Source: Megascapheus bottae (taxonomy: Eukaryota > Chordata > Mammalia > Rodentia > Geomyidae). Taken from it: DNA of 64,000 nucleotides. Of this stretch, positions 1 through 11,499 are shown one piece after another. Made by a program: the position numbers and the translations under genes. The DNA lies in contig JANJXV010000130.1 in NCBI GenBank assembly GCA_024803745.1, positions 1,974,501 through 2,038,500 of the forward strand, written 5' to 3'. The notes beneath the pieces are model-generated. The model was not told the origin of the DNA, searched no databases, and was given only the letters and a program-made list of their open reading frames with translations. The number at the start of each line of letters is the position of its first letter. The first letter of the stretch is position 1.

Positions 1-340
1 GACATGCAAGCGTGGCTCCGTCCGTGAAGAATTCAGATCCTTAGATTTTAAAACAAACACTGTCTCCCCTAAATCACTGCAATGGATTTGCCTGGGAAAG
101 TGTGTGTCAGAGGGGTCCTTTGCCCCCTTTGTGACCGCTACGGCCATGAGAAAGCTTCACTGGTGATTACAGGATATTTGAGCCCTGGGATTATCTGGTG
201 ATTAGACTCCTTCTGGTGGCAAAGCTGTCTCCTAACAAGATTAATTTGGGGGCAACAAGAGGGTAATTATTAATGTATCCGGAAGGCGGCTCCAAGCACT
301 GTTTCCCCAATGAGAGCAGATCTTTGTTTATTTATAGCTT
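1..340. other. Unique non-repetitive sequence, possible regulatory DNA
   Basis: No SINE, LINE or LTR similarity is visible and no open frame is convincing. The right part carries homeodomain-type TAATTA and ATTAAT cores around 262-276 and an ETS-like CCGGAAG at about 278-286. That combination is compatible with a conserved noncoding element, but motif content alone is weak evidence. The call would rest on conservation in other mammals, which I cannot test. Confidence 0.25.
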
Positions 341-363
341 CCTCTCAGGAGGAACATGGTGCA

Positions 364-412
364 GGGAGAGGGAGGGAGGGAGAGAGGAAGAGACAGAGAG
401 AGAGAGAGAGAA
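364..412 (+). repeat. Polypurine (GGGA/GA)n tract
   Basis: A run of G and A only, apart from single interruptions, starting as GGGA units and ending in a pure GA dinucleotide run. It is one of nine tracts with purines on the plus strand in this window. Confidence 0.9.
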
Positions 413-1376
413 CACCAGACCAAGGTGCACTCACAGAACTTGGAGGATAATTGATTGCTTCAAGTTCAAGGACTTTTGCAGTAAGCAAGAGCCTTTCAGA
501 CTCCCAGCATCCTCTGCTCAGGCAGTAGGCCAATGACAAAAGATCCACCATGAGCCCCCCTGCCCGTGTCCCCTCCACCACTGCCTCCTTATGGACTTCC
601 CCACTCTGTCCCCCTATCTCTATCTCCCCCCTCTGCCTCCATCTCTTGGCTCTTGTCCTGTCTACCACACCATGGCTGGAAAGACTTTGGGAAAAAAAAA
701 AACAACAGACACACCATGCATCTCCTCTCCAATGACCAGCTCCCATTGCAATCAGAACAAAGCCTGATCCCCAGGAAACCACAAAGCCCTACTGGGCATG
801 GCCCCCAATATTTCCTCAACCTTATCTCCTCTCCCACTGCAACCCACTTCCCTCCTGCTCTGCCAGACCAGTCACCAGCAGCAACTAAACACAAAGAGCA
901 ACGCACACAGCACCCTTTTAAGCACGGCCATCCTTCGTTTGTCCTGCTTTGCTTTCCCTCTTAACACAGGCTGGCACGCCGAGTGGCTGCCTCTTCTGAG
1001 TGTTCTGTACAGGACTTCACAAACTCTCAGTAAGCCAGTCCTGAGCCATTCCTTGTAGGAGGATTCCCTCCCTGCCCCTGGCTGCAGAATTTTGTTCAGC
1101 CAATCAATACATAACCTTGTTTATTGTGTGTTGCTCTTAAAAGACCTTTTATCTAATACACTGTGATTCATGAACGTTGAACTGTGGTTGGCAGCCACAT
1201 AACTCAGGGCTGAACGAAGCTTATCTTGCATTTCAGCACTGTGTCAGGGAAACTTGAAACAGTAAGCTCATGGACAGAAAACACAGGGAAGGCGAGCATC
1301 ACAGTCCGGTCACATGTGTCTAAGGGTGGGCAAAGAAAAGGATGAAAGGCGAGTGTCCGTGACTCCCTCCTGGACT
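413..1376. other. Unique sequence without recognisable features
   Basis: C-rich stretches at 540-680 give open frames on both strands, but these frames have strongly skewed composition (Ser/Pro/Leu) and no recognisable domain. No repeat family is identified. Confidence 0.6.
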
Positions 1377-1614
1377 TTGAGAAGCTTAGGAGGCTGAGAT
1401 CTGAGGTTCCACGTTCAAATCCAGCCTGGGCAGACAAATCCAAGAAAGTCTTTTCTCCAATTAAGCAATAAAAAGTTGCAATTAGGGGCACAGCTGGAGT
1501 AGTTGAGCACCAACCTTGAGCCTCCTCCATCCACCAAAAACCAGCAAACAAACCTTGGAGAGAATGTGTGACTGAGTTCAAGCTCTAATACTGGCATCAA
1601 AGAACAAGACAAGT
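1377..1614 (+). mobile_element. B1-Geo type SINE, decayed
   Basis: The left part has the 7SL/B1 signature (AGGAGGCTGAGATCTGAG, then a B-box-like TTCAAATCCAGCC). It is followed by the linker 'tctccaatta' and a degraded Geo monomer ending in TGAGTTCAAGC and 'actggcatc'. The extreme 5' end is missing. Divergence is high compared with IDL-Geo copies, so this is an older insertion. Confidence 0.8.
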
Positions 1615-1984
1615 AACCAAAAAACCATATACTTTTTAAAAAAATACTATGCCTCGAGATATATGTTTTCATAATTTGTTTCCAAGAGACCATTTTTTTT
1701 TGGTAAAATGATTGCACACGGTGATCTTATCATTTGTTTGAAATCTACAAATAAAACTTTTTAACAACATAAAAACAAATGGACATTCAAGTGTGGAGTA
1801 GTAAAACTGGTAGAACATGGAGACTAACGCCTCCCTCTTGAACCTCAGCCCGGCCCAGCAGAACTACATGCATGTCTGTAAAAGGCTGCAGCAGTGCGTT
1901 GGGCATTGATCTGGGTGTTACCAATAACAAGGCAATTCCAAGACAGACATGTCCAATATAGAGTCTGCAAGCCGTGAAAATGGA

Positions 1985-2105
1985 TCTGTATCTCTTATCA
2001 TCAGTACATGATCTGAGTCCCCCACCAGAATATAAACTCTGAGGGATTATGTTTGCCACTATTTCTATTCACTGTTACATCTTCAACTGCTAGAACACAA
2101 CTCTT
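1985..2105 (+). mobile_element. L2 LINE 3' end relic
   Basis: Shows the order typical of the L2 3' end: a 'aaactctgaggga' block, then 'tgtttgccactatttc', then a degraded 'gctagaacaca'. Short and diverged; family assignment by eye. Confidence 0.45.
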
Positions 2106-2399
2106 AACCAATGTTGGCTGCCTTAGGAAGCCTGAGGCTCTGTAGTCCAAACACAGACAACACCGAGAACATTTCCATAATTTGTAAATGTGCAGTGAGG
2201 CAGCAGGCATACACTGGGGAGGATCTTGAAGAATTGTCAGCCAGGTAAGTGGTGAATGTTGTAGGTGAGAAGCAAAAGCTCAGAGAAGGACATGGATGAC
2301 CCAAGAAGACACACAGTTCAGTTGGAGCCGGAGAAACCTTCCTTTCCTAAGCCATGGCTCAGGCTTTCCTTCTGTTTTTGCTATCGGCCAGCACCTTAG

Positions 2400-2490
2400 A
2401 GATGGAATCTCCCTTATTACTGGGACGTCTCAGGGCATCTGGCTTTGTGGTTCAGAACAAAGTGAGCGTTCAATAAATGCTGACAGATCA
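2400..2490 (+). mobile_element. L2/MIR 3' end relic
   Basis: Ends in GAGCGTTCAATAAATGCTGAC, which closely matches the shared core 3' end of mammalian L2 and MIR elements. The upstream part is too decayed to tell which. Confidence 0.5.
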
Positions 2491-2929
2491 GATTACAGGA
2501 AAGGAAAGGAGAATTCCCAGAAGATCAAAAGGCAGCCTGCACTTTCAGCTAAAGTCAATCACACCACCTGGAAGGACTGACTTAATTTTGAAGCGTTAAC
2601 TCTCACTGGAGAAAAGTTCATGAGGAAGAAAGTAGGACTCTACCTACATGACTTCCAAGGAATGAAAAAGTAAACTCCAATTGGCTATAAAATGAACAAG
2701 AGAATGAGTGTGCGTGTGTATTTACTGACTTGGACAACAGAAAAGTCCAGAATTAGGATGGATTTCAAGTGTGGTTTGCTACAGAGAGCCAAAACAGAGT
2801 TGAGTTTACTGTTTTGCAGCTCTGTTTCTCTGCAGTTCTCTTATCCATGTCTGCACAGTGGTTTCCATCATTGTAGAGTCCCAGAGAAAAGCACTGTACA
2901 CTCCATGGTCCTCACCAAATATCCAAGAT

Positions 2930-3060
2930 TCACTATGATTGGATGGGCTTATGTCACTCATCTACCCTTGAACCAATCACCTACACCAGAGAAGGGTTAG
3001 AAGCTGTTGATTGGCTGGGATGAGTCATAGTCCATAAACATAGTGTCAGATAGAAAGAGG
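2930..3060. repeat. Possible ancient transposon relic with inverted CCAAT motifs
   Basis: Contains GATTGGATGGG, GAACCAATCACC and GATTGGCTGGG in alternating orientation. Similar mixtures occur at 8455-8560 and 53515-53610. This recalls old mammalian interspersed repeats, but I cannot name a family. Confidence 0.3.
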
Positions 3061-3259
3061 GGTAGGGAAATGACCTCCACAAAATGATCACTCTTTCAGT
3101 ACACTAAGTAGTTAGGCGAGGCTAAACAGCTTCCAGGGACTCTCAAAATAGGAACAGAATTTGAGAAACGGCTAGTTAAAAAAATAATTTTCCCTACCAA
3201 ACATTATTGTTCCACATCTCTTGCTAAAGTATGGGGATATAGAGTTAAAAATCTTGATC

Positions 3260-3318
3260 TTTCTTTCCTTTTTTTCCTTCCTTCCTTCCTTTCCTTTCCT
3301 TCCTGTCTCTTTTTTCTC
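3260..3318 (-). repeat. Polypyrimidine (CCTT)n tract
   Basis: Tetranucleotide CCTT and CTTT units on the plus strand, i.e. purines on the minus strand. It is one of only two clear tracts with this orientation. Confidence 0.85.
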
Positions 3319-6179
3319 TATCAATTATAACATAAAAGTATTTTCAGAATAGTTAAGACTAGACTAGGCAAACTCAAGCCTGTTGCAAAGAAAATATCAT
3401 CCACGTATATAAAAACTGAAATAAGAGAGAAAAAAAGAAGGCTTGATCTATACCCACACAAAAGAAATAAATAGCATTGTTTTGGTGTCGTTTTTCTCCT
3501 AACATCCTCTCTTTGAATATCATACATATACAAGAGGAGGAAAAAAATCTGCAATGATAAGTGAACTCCTTGGCAGAGTTCTTCTAGTCCTGTAATATCC
3601 GACAGGTTCATGAATGCCATGGACGGAACCAACCATTTTCTCCATTCCCTTCTGCATGTCTTCATTCCACTGAAGACGGCCTCACACCCAGACAGACTTC
3701 TAACACTTTCTCGTCCTGCTCTTGTCAGACAGTGACTCTGCTGCTGAGCGTTCTGGCAGAGCAGGCACACTGTGGACAGGAGCCTCTCCTTTTCCCACTG
3801 ATACCCGCTGCAAAGAAAGCTTTTTATATCACTTCTGAGACACTTGTTTAAGGTTTGTGCTGAAGTCTGCAAACCAAGCAGACAAGTGCTCAGATTCAGA
3901 ACTCAGCAATCCCAGCAACGATGAGCTGTGGGGAGTTGGGGATTGTCGGAACTCATGGGATGTTGGAATCTATGTGGGTTCCATTACATGATGAGGCTTG
4001 TTCAGGCAGGGAACCCGAGGGGGCCCCTATGCTGTGTGATGGGATGACAGAAAGAAGTGCCTAGCACCAAGCCCAGGAATAGACAACATGGTAGATAACA
4101 GTGAAGAGTTCTTTTAGAATGTAGCAGCAAGAAAGAGGTGCCGGATATGTGTGGTCATTTATTAGTTGTTTTTTTTTTCAAATTCGCTCAAGGAGGGGAA
4201 AAAAGTGAGGTGCAGATGGATTGGCTAGTATATCTGACAAAAATAAAAAGAGGACTGGTTTGAGGCAGGAATGGATCCAAGGATGAAATTGTGGGTGTGA
4301 GCACTGTGTCTCTCCATCTCTTAGATGGAGTGGCCTGGACTTATGTTCATGTTCCGCACAGGCTTTCTCCAAGTGGAGGGAAATGTTTGGGGTCCCCCGG
4401 GGATCCCAGTCACCATTCTTCATTCAGCTTTGTGATATGCAATGTTTTCTTCTCTAGCAGAAATTCTAGGGAATTGCCAGAGGAGTGCTCTGATTGGCCT
4501 GGCTTAAGTAGAAAACCAACTTTTGGAACTAGAGGACTGGGGTGGCATGACATGTCAGTCTTGGGGTGCACATCTTCCTTAAGAGTAAGGCCGCCCAATT
4601 TAGCACGTAAAAAGTTACAGTGTAAGTATGGATTACACGTGATTCCTTCTCGGGGAGAAACCTGAAACAGGGTGTCTTATGCTTTCTGAACAGTAACTGG
4701 GAAAATCACCAGGTTCCCCTGCCAGGGAAGAGAAGGATTAATTCATAAAGCGCATACATTGGGTAAACCAAGAAACTATTGTCCTTTGGCTCCGTTTCTC
4801 TTGGACTTTTTTTTCCCCATGCTGATAAGAACTTACAATTTGATGGGGAAAACTAGAAACTATGAACCAATGCTTCTCTGCTTAAAAAAAAATAGAAAAA
4901 AGCTCCAGAGATTATGAGTTTGGTGGGATGTTAATAGTTCTTAAGTATAAAAGGAGTCCTGTGACCCAAAAGGCTTTAAGGAAAGAGGGGATGAACTCAG
5001 CTAATCAAATTTATCTGCTATGAGACTGTCCATTTCCAGAGCGAATTTCCCAGGGGGAAAAGGACCATGGAAACGCTTCACACAGAACAGCTTTCTGGGA
5101 CTTGGATTTTGCAGAAATCATAACAAGGGCCGGGGCCAAGTGCTAACTAGCTTTATCATTAATGGGATGGATATGACACACTAAATCCTCTAGATTACTC
5201 CAGGGTATGTTTAAAGGACAAAATAAGAGGAAGTATTGATTCCAACTGTTTTCAACCATAACTAAGATGCAGGGATTGCAATGCCTCCTCCATACAAATA
5301 AAAATGTCCATCACCCAAACACGTGGACGTGTGTCCTAGACAGCCTGGCCAAGCCAAGTTCCATCATCTTTTTTTTTTTGCTTTGTGTATTAGCTCCTAA
5401 ATTATACCTCCCAGAATGCATTGCATCAGGAAATGGCACCAATTTCTTTTGCACTCAAAGAAGGGCGCTCTCCCACTTTAGACATACCTCCCATCCCACA
5501 GATCTCTAATTTTTAGTGCTTAGATTTTGTTTTTGTCTAACATCTGGCCTGTCTTTTATTTTCACAAATTCACAGAAATCAAGAGCTGGAGGGTTGGGAG
5601 TAAAAGGCTTTTATTCCTCTCTGCTGCTACTGTTTTGTACTTTTCTCAATGACACAGTATTCTGCATTCCCAAGGATCTCTCGGCTTCTTATTTTAATGC
5701 TTGTCAACCTCTGCCCCTCTGCCAAGTTTCTTCTAAGGAACAGCATCCAGAATGCTTCCATTTCCTTTGTACACCCCCCCTCAATTCTCCACATTCTGTT
5801 TGCTTCTCCACATCCCATTGAAAATTGGATACTGGGAGTTGCCTGCTATGATAATGAACCATTCATGTTTCAACTTGAAAAGGCATTTAAGATACCTGTT
5901 TTCATTAGTAATTATAGATAATTGCTATGGTGGATAGTTTTTTCCCCCTTTAATTATGGTACAGAAAAAAAAGTCTTTAAGAAATGGAGCAATTAATTTC
6001 CTGAAACCTTACTGAGAGCAAAGTATGATGTTAGCCCTCACTTTGGGAAGTATTTGTATGTAATTGGGCTTGGCTGCTTGCAAGGGCAGGGTGGGGGGGG
6101 GAGAAGTAAATTATATTCTAGAATCATCTCTATCATAACTCAGACATGAATGACTATTTTTAATATTTTTTGCCTGAGT
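3319..6179. other. Unique sequence without recognisable genes
   Basis: About 2.9 kb with no repeat family I can identify. The minus strand at 3321-3872 is open for 183 codons. It has no recognisable domain and spans no splice or polyadenylation context; about one stop-free run of this length is expected by chance in the six frames of 64 kb, so I do not annotate it as a gene. Short homopolymers occur at 4170 and 5369. Confidence 0.55.
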
Positions 6180-6335
6180 TCACTCATTCATTCTACAAAC
6201 ACATGTTGAATGATTTTCGTGGGCCAGTAGCCTTATCAAACACTGAAAGTGCAATGACTACTTATTCATCTACTTATTCATTCAACAATTAGATAATTGC
6301 TATGCACAAAGCACTAGTATTTAAAAACAGATTGC
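6180..6335 (-). mobile_element. L2 LINE 3' end relic
   Basis: CACTCATTCATTCTACAAAC followed by 'gttgaatgattttcgtgggcc' matches the reverse complement of the L2 3' terminus (repeated CATTCA near the start, then the region for 'accaggcactgtgc'). A second CATTCAACAA lies at about 6280. Confidence 0.6.
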
Positions 6336-6539
6336 AATTGTGAAGGTTCGGTATGACTAGGCAAATCAGCTCTCCTAAGGGGAAAAAAATGTTCCTGTTG
6401 TCTGAGTTTGTATTCCACATCTAGGTGGTTTTTTTTTTTAATTGCATTTACATCAGGAGCAATCTACATACTTATCGAGAGTAAGAAAGTGGTTACATGA
6501 ATCATTGCAATCTACAGCCATTAATAAGCAGATAAAAGG

Positions 6540-6617
6540 TATTGTTATATATAGGATATAGGATAGGTGTGTATAAATGTGTTTATATAAGTATGTATGT
6601 GAGATATACATATATAA
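6540..6617. repeat. AT-rich microsatellite, left arm
   Basis: TATA, GTAT and GATATA units. A similar AT-rich array resumes at 7163 after the LTR, suggesting one locus split by the insertion. Confidence 0.7.
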
Positions 6618-7162
6618 TGAAATGGGGAGGCTGGGTCCAGTCGGGGCCATCTTGGCCATATAGTAGACAGGGAATTGGGTTTAATTGATGCCATCTTATC
6701 TTCATGGTGGAGGAAGGTGATATCCTACCTCCTAGGGGAGAGGCCTGCCTGAATTCCTAGAGACTGGGGTGGAGACCTGGATGACAGGTGAGTGGACCTG
6801 TCAGTCCTATGCCTTGAACTTGAGAGGCTCTTGAGTTTCCTGTGACCCTGCTCCTGACACTACTTTGACCAAGACCAGTTAAGGTGCCCTGACACCAAGC
6901 CTTATGTCCTGTGTCTCCTGGCTCCTGGCGCTTCTCCAGTCACCACGGCATCCTACTTCAGCTCTCCTTTGGGGTTGATCTGGCTTGTCGGTATTGTTTT
7001 TCTATTCTTCCTTTCCTCCCCTGCTCTCATGGCTCAGTTTTCTGACAGTGTTAAGTATATTTGAGGGGCTACAAGTCTTTGTGACAAGACCTGGCTCTCC
7101 AATAAAGAATCCCAATTCAGCTGCTCAAAATGTGGCTTCTCTGTTTCTCAAGATTTATAACA
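6618..7162 (+). mobile_element. Probable solo LTR, ERVK-like
   Basis: About 545 bp bounded by TG at the left and CA at the right. AATAAA sits at 7101-7106 about 55 bp before the end, with a CT-rich stretch (7000-7025) upstream, as in endogenous retroviral LTRs where R and U5 are short. The unit interrupts an AT-rich microsatellite. No gag, pol or env sequence adjoins it, so it would be a solo LTR. No perfect target-site duplication is readable because both flanks are simple sequence. The superfamily call is by general layout only. Confidence 0.5.
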
Positions 7163-7383
7163 ATAGAAAAAAGAAATATATATCTCACACATATCCTATA
7201 TATCTCAGCACATCACATGTATCTTATATATATACTATATATGCACATAAGACACATATCATATGTATGATATACACCCAATGTACAGCATGCATTTCTT
7301 CTAAGGTCATATGATATATGCTATAGTGGCTATCATATATATACATATGATAAAGATAAGTTATATATGTAATTATAGATATT
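7163..7383. repeat. AT-rich microsatellite, right arm
   Basis: Irregular TATC, TATG and TATA units with many short self-complementary segments. It reads like a continuation of the 6540-6617 array. Confidence 0.7.
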
Positions 7384-7397
7384 AAATTCCTGAATGG

Positions 7398-7590
7398 GGC
7401 CGAGAGTTTGGCCCAGTGGTAGAGTGCTTGCCTAGCATGCACAAAGACCCGGGTTTGATTCCTCGGCACCACATACATAGAAAATAAAAGCCAGAAGTGG
7501 TGCTGAAGCTCAAGTGGTAGAGCTCTAGCCTTGAGAAAGTCCAAGGACAGTGCTCAGGCCCTGAGCTCAAGCCCAGGACTGGCAAAAAAA
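7398..7590 (+). mobile_element. IDL-Geo SINE, full length
   Basis: Left monomer has an A box (TGGCCCAGTGGTAG) and a B box (GGGTTTGATTCC). The Geo monomer follows, running from 'gccagaagtgg' to 'ccaggactggc', and ends in an A tail. It is flanked by a perfect 14-bp duplication (AAATTCCTGAATGG) at 7384-7397 and 7591-7604, so both ends are exact. Confidence 0.97.
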
Positions 7591-7604
7591 AAATTCCTGA
7601 ATGG

Positions 7605-8450
7605 TGGGGGGGGGAATCTACTTTTAAGCAGTTCTGCAGCAAGCAATCGCAGGCTCTGACCTTCCCAATCAATAGCCACACTTTCAGCTCCTCACATAGC
7701 TCAGCCCCGGGGCACCCATCTGCGCCTGGAATCCAGAGGCCCACAGTAGGAGGAACCGAACAGCCCCTGAAGAGGACATTTCACTATCCATCAACTTCAA
7801 GAGGCCTCCCCAGAGTCCCTAAATTCCTCCACAGCAAAGTGAGTGGAATTTTAACCAGCTGCTTGCATGAGGAATCTATGAATATGCAACCCTCCCTCGC
7901 TTCCCTGGATTGGGGAGGGGGAGGTGAAATATCAAGAAACAGAGATAATTGGGCCCTTACATTTGATATTCTCAGCTGTTGTTCACGGTTGGTGCAGGTT
8001 TCCTGCCTAGCAAGCTTGTGAGAGATTTAGGTCGAGGCAAATACCATGGGTATTATCCATTAGAACAAGATCAAATGGAAGGAGTGCATTTTTTAAAAGT
8101 CCAGTGTGCAACATGATTACTTGATGGTACTGTTAATTTTCTTCTGTGTTTTGTAACCTCTCTAGAGAGGAGTTTGCAAATACCCCGTGTTTCCATTATC
8201 CTGGGGCCAAAACAAGCCTGGGCTTACTGCATCGTAGGAGGTGGGATTCTGTGGCTCGTCATGGCGTCGCCATCTCCATCATCAGAGATGGAGAAAGGTA
8301 AGGCTTCTCCGCAGGTGAAGTTACCTGGGATTGCTGATAGACTGAATGCAACCTGACAGAGCCTCCAGAAGCAACACTGACCTTGCTGCAAAGTAGCCAG
8401 CTTCTCTTCTTTCTCTAGGCAACCAGGCCCATGTTTTCACGGTTTGGAGG
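7605..8450. other. Unique sequence without recognisable features
   Basis: No repeat family, RNA gene or supportable exon. Short frames at 7839-8021 and 8174-8356 have no recognisable domain. Confidence 0.55.
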
Positions 8451-8454
8451 GATG

Positions 8455-8740
8455 GATTGGACCCAGGATGGGTGTGTCACTCTGGGCCAGCCAATCAAAG
8501 CATCTCTTTCTCTCTGCCATGGTGATTGGATGGAAGTTGCTTATACAAGCTATTCAGAACCAATGAGAATGTAACTGGGACTGCTGTAAGGAAAATCAAC
8601 CTGGAACCAGTCACCTTACCTGTTCTCCCCTCCCCAACCACAGGAAGAACTCACACCACAGATCAGTGGACTTCTCTTTCTCTCTGCTTCCCAGCTTCCA
8701 CAAGGTAAGTGGCATTGTCCTGCCACATTCTCCCAACTAA
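8455..8740. repeat. Possible ancient interspersed repeat
   Basis: Paired CCAATCA and GATTGG motifs (about 8491, 8523, 8559) and a CT-rich right half ending in CAAGGTAAGT resemble old mammalian LTR or DNA-transposon relics. The CAAG/GTAAGT at 8701-8708 looks like a 5' splice site, but no coding exon precedes it. Family unresolved. Confidence 0.3.
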
Positions 8741-9596
8741 GATTTATGTTCAGCCTCCTCTCAGGCCCAACACCAAGGACCAAGCCATTTCCTCCTTTAC
8801 ATCATTTTACCAAGTATTTTGCGACCGTAACAGAAGGCTGGCTAAGGCAGACGCTCAGGACTGCAATACCAACTCTAAGAAGAAATTTAATAAATGTTAC
8901 CATCAGGATCTTGGTAACACCCCCTCAAATACTTCATTTGCTGCGAGAATATGATTTCTTAACAGAAGCAGAAGAGGTCCTAGACGGAATTGGGCTCTTC
9001 AGCATCAGTACAAAACTACTTCTGCCTTCCCATTTCCATCAAGCACCTCAATACCACACTGTTTTTGGAAGCCCAGGCTTGGAAATGAGGTTTCTGATTT
9101 ACTTTTCAATTTGCACTCAGAGGAATGTGTCATAGCCGTGGGTCACTTGAGTCACTCAAGTGCTTCCCGGAATAATGCCCAGGATGGGGGAGGAGGGGTC
9201 CTTTGGAATTGTGCTTTTGCAAAAAGTGACATCACTGAAAAGTTATCAGCAACACTTCCTCAGAGATACCAGGAGAAGCTGTATTGTTTAGACAAATGCT
9301 AATCATTGAGGCCTCCTGCAAATTAAGAGGAAAAAGTGATAAGAAAAAAAAACATCAAGAAAGGATCAGTGTACATTTGTAACTAGTTTTTGCAGGAAGA
9401 TGTGGCCCTGACATCACTGCAGATGCAGGGGACCAGGAAGGGCAAGAGAATTGGCAGGTGGCTGTCATCCAGTTGGCCTGGCCTGACACTGTCACAGACA
9501 AGCATATTTTGCTTGTCTGTGGAAGGCTTGGGATCTTTTTTTGGATCCTGATTTTTTAAATGCTCACAGTCCCCTGAAAAAGACAAAGTCTTTCTG
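8741..9596. other. Unique sequence
   Basis: No repeat, RNA gene or coding exon recognised. A 129-codon frame at 8746-9135 lacks any recognisable domain and overlaps another frame of similar size, as chance frames do. Confidence 0.5.
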
Positions 9597-9608
9597 ATAA
9601 GGATTTTT

Positions 9609-9880
9609 TTGTTGTTGTTTTTGTTGCTGTTTTGTTTTTGTTGTTGTCAGTTGTGGGGCTTGAACTCAGGGCCCAGGCACTGTCCCAGAGCTCTTTTGCT
9701 CAAGGCTAGCACTCCACCACCACGAGCCACAGCTACATTTCCAGTTTTTGAGTGGTTTATTGGAAGTAAGAGTCTCAAGAGGACTTTCCTGCCCAGCGTG
9801 ACTTTTAATTGTGATTCTCAGACCTCGGCCCCCAGAGTAGCTACGGTTATAGACATGAGCTACTGGAAGCACCTGGCTTC
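9609..9880 (-). mobile_element. B1-Geo SINE, full length
   Basis: Reading on the minus strand: B1/7SL-like left part ('agctactctggggg'), linker, then Geo monomer ending in GGGCTTGAACTC on the plus strand and an A tail (long T/G-interrupted run at 9609-9650). Flanked by the 12-bp duplication ATAAGGATTTTT at 9597-9608 and 9883-9894, so it is a genuine retroposed unit. Confidence 0.93.
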
Positions 9881-10074
9881 CAATAAGGATTTTTAAATGA
9901 TGTTACTTTTAAGTTGTTTTTGCCTCAAAACAAGTGAGGGGAAAAAATGGCAGATCACTGGACCAGTTGAAAATACACCAGACAAATGCAAAAGGATCAA
10001 AAGCATGCTCATAGCAAGTCCGTCAGATAAAATGCAATTCAAGGTCAAAAGCATACATTTTTCCAAATGAGAGA

Positions 10075-10240
10075 TCCCTTAATTATTTATATATTTATTA
10101 TTAATATTTATTCATATATTTGATAACATATTATATGTAAGATGTAACATATATAATTATATATTATATTCATATAATTTGTATGTGACATAATGTACTA
10201 GGTATCATTATAGATTATATGTATATATCTGTGATCTTTG
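10075..10240. repeat. AT-rich low-complexity region
   Basis: TATTTA, TATATA and ATTATA units with no fixed period. Confidence 0.75.
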
Positions 10241-10329
10241 ACCCAAACTAATAGAGTAATAAAACATTCTGTACCTAAAGGAAGAGCATAAAGGAAAGAA
10301 ATTGGGGAATGTTAGAATATGCCCCAATA

Positions 10330-10445
10330 TGGGAGGAGGTAAAAGAATGCTAATGGGGCCTTACTATGAAATACTATGCAGGGATTAGAATGATCTACCT
10401 ATGAACTATAGCACTCGAATGACTTGCTATTGTTGGACACTTCCC
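10330..10445 (+). mobile_element. Old L1 3' region fragment
   Basis: 'actatgaaatactatgcagggattagaatga' style text, seen around 10363-10395, matches the C-terminal/3' end region of old mammalian L1 ('gaatactatgcagc' type). Short and diverged. Confidence 0.4.
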
Positions 10446-10794
10446 ACGTCTGGACATGCCTTCTGTCCTTCTGTGAGCGATCAGCAACCACAAAACAATT
10501 GACATGGAGACAGGTAGCTTATCTCCCTGCCCTCTTATAAGTCAAAGTCTGTCCCGGAACACCAAATAGGAAGCTCACAGTGAGATAGGGCTTAGACGAG
10601 ATGTCACCTGGGGGTATTTACTTCCATTCCACCTTCTGTTTGCCCTCTCCTACTGTTCTTGCTCCAACATAGGTGCATCTGGAGAGCAGGTCTCAAATGA
10701 CCACATGCACAAGTCCCGAGTGCAAGCTCTACTCCACAAAGCACAAGCCAAGGCAGGCTGCCACAAAGTGATGGACCCTAATGATGACGACAGC

Positions 10795-10985
10795 ACTATT
10801 TACCATGTTGATATATGAGCATACTATGGGATGCTCAATGCCTTACGTATTTGTTTTTTCATATTCTCACGAACGTCTCCATAGATAGTCACGAGGAATC
10901 CCTATTTTGTAGAGGATGAACTGAAGGCTGGAAGAAGAAATCTGAATTGCCCGAGTTCATGTTGTCACAAGTTAGCAAAGCAAGT
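10795..10985 (-). mobile_element. MIR SINE relic
   Basis: Reverse complement of the MIR core: 'tattctcacgaacgtctccat', 'ccctattttgtagaggatgaactgaagg', then 'attgcccgagttcatgttgtcac', corresponding to the MIR segments for 'cctcagtttcctcatctgtaaaatgggg' and 'gtgaccttgggc'. Confidence 0.8.
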
Positions 10986-11094
10986 CTTTGCTCCCAGTTG
11001 ATGCTGCTCAGAGACCAGCAAAGAAGCGTCCACTCTCCAAGGTCAACTAACGCACCTCCAGACCTGCAGTACCACACTTTGATGCTGTAGGTTG

Positions 11095-11330
11095 GGTTTG
11101 GTTTGGGTTCTGTGCCCGTAATGGGGCTTACACTCGGGGTCTGGGTATGTTGTCTCTTAGCTTCATCACTCAAGGCTAGTGCCCTCCCACTTGAGCCACT
11201 TCTGGCTTTCTGTTGGTTAACTGGAGATGAGAATCTCACAGACTTTACTCTGCAGGCTGGCTTTGAAAGCCAATCCTCAGATCCCAGCCTCCAGAGCAGC
11301 TAGGATTATAGGTGTGAGCCATTGGCAACT
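11095..11330 (-). mobile_element. B1-Geo SINE
   Basis: Geo monomer on the minus strand (CTCAAGGCTAGTGCCCTCCC, CACTTGAGCCACTTCTGGC) followed by the linker 'ttaactggagatgagaatctca' and the B1 part ending 'aggtgtgagccattggcaac'. The A tail is reduced, and no clean duplication is visible. Confidence 0.9.
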
Positions 11331-11344
11331 TCGTTGCAAGTACT

Positions 11345-11490
11345 AAGTTTTAAAAAGGTTATCTCACATATTTCGCTGGGCCTTTGCATGTATCATCATC
11401 TTCATTCTTGCCACACTCCTGGGAAATGAATCGCATCCTCCCTTTCCACAAATAGGAATGTGGAAAGGTGAGAAGCTTTGCGACCAATGA
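11345..11490 (-). mobile_element. MIR-like relic
   Basis: 'ttatctcacatattt', 'gcatcctccctttccacaaataggaa' and 'aggtgagaagctttgcg' follow the order of an antisense MIR 3' half. Diverged. Confidence 0.5.
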
Positions 11491-11499
11491 GATGATGGC

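Noticed and set aside
3321..3872. 183-codon minus-strand open frame with hydrophobic C-terminal part
   Set aside because: No recognisable family. With stops at about 1 in 21 codons, roughly one run of this length is expected by chance in the six frames of 64 kb.
4010..4030. CCCGAGGGGGCCCC, a partial CTCF-like match
   Set aside because: The GGGGGC core is present but the upstream CCA positions are missing. It is much weaker than the sites at 20359 and 40383.
8690..8712. CAAG/GTAAGT, a good 5' splice-site match
   Set aside because: No upstream coding exon or 3' partner is recognisable, and such matches are common by chance.
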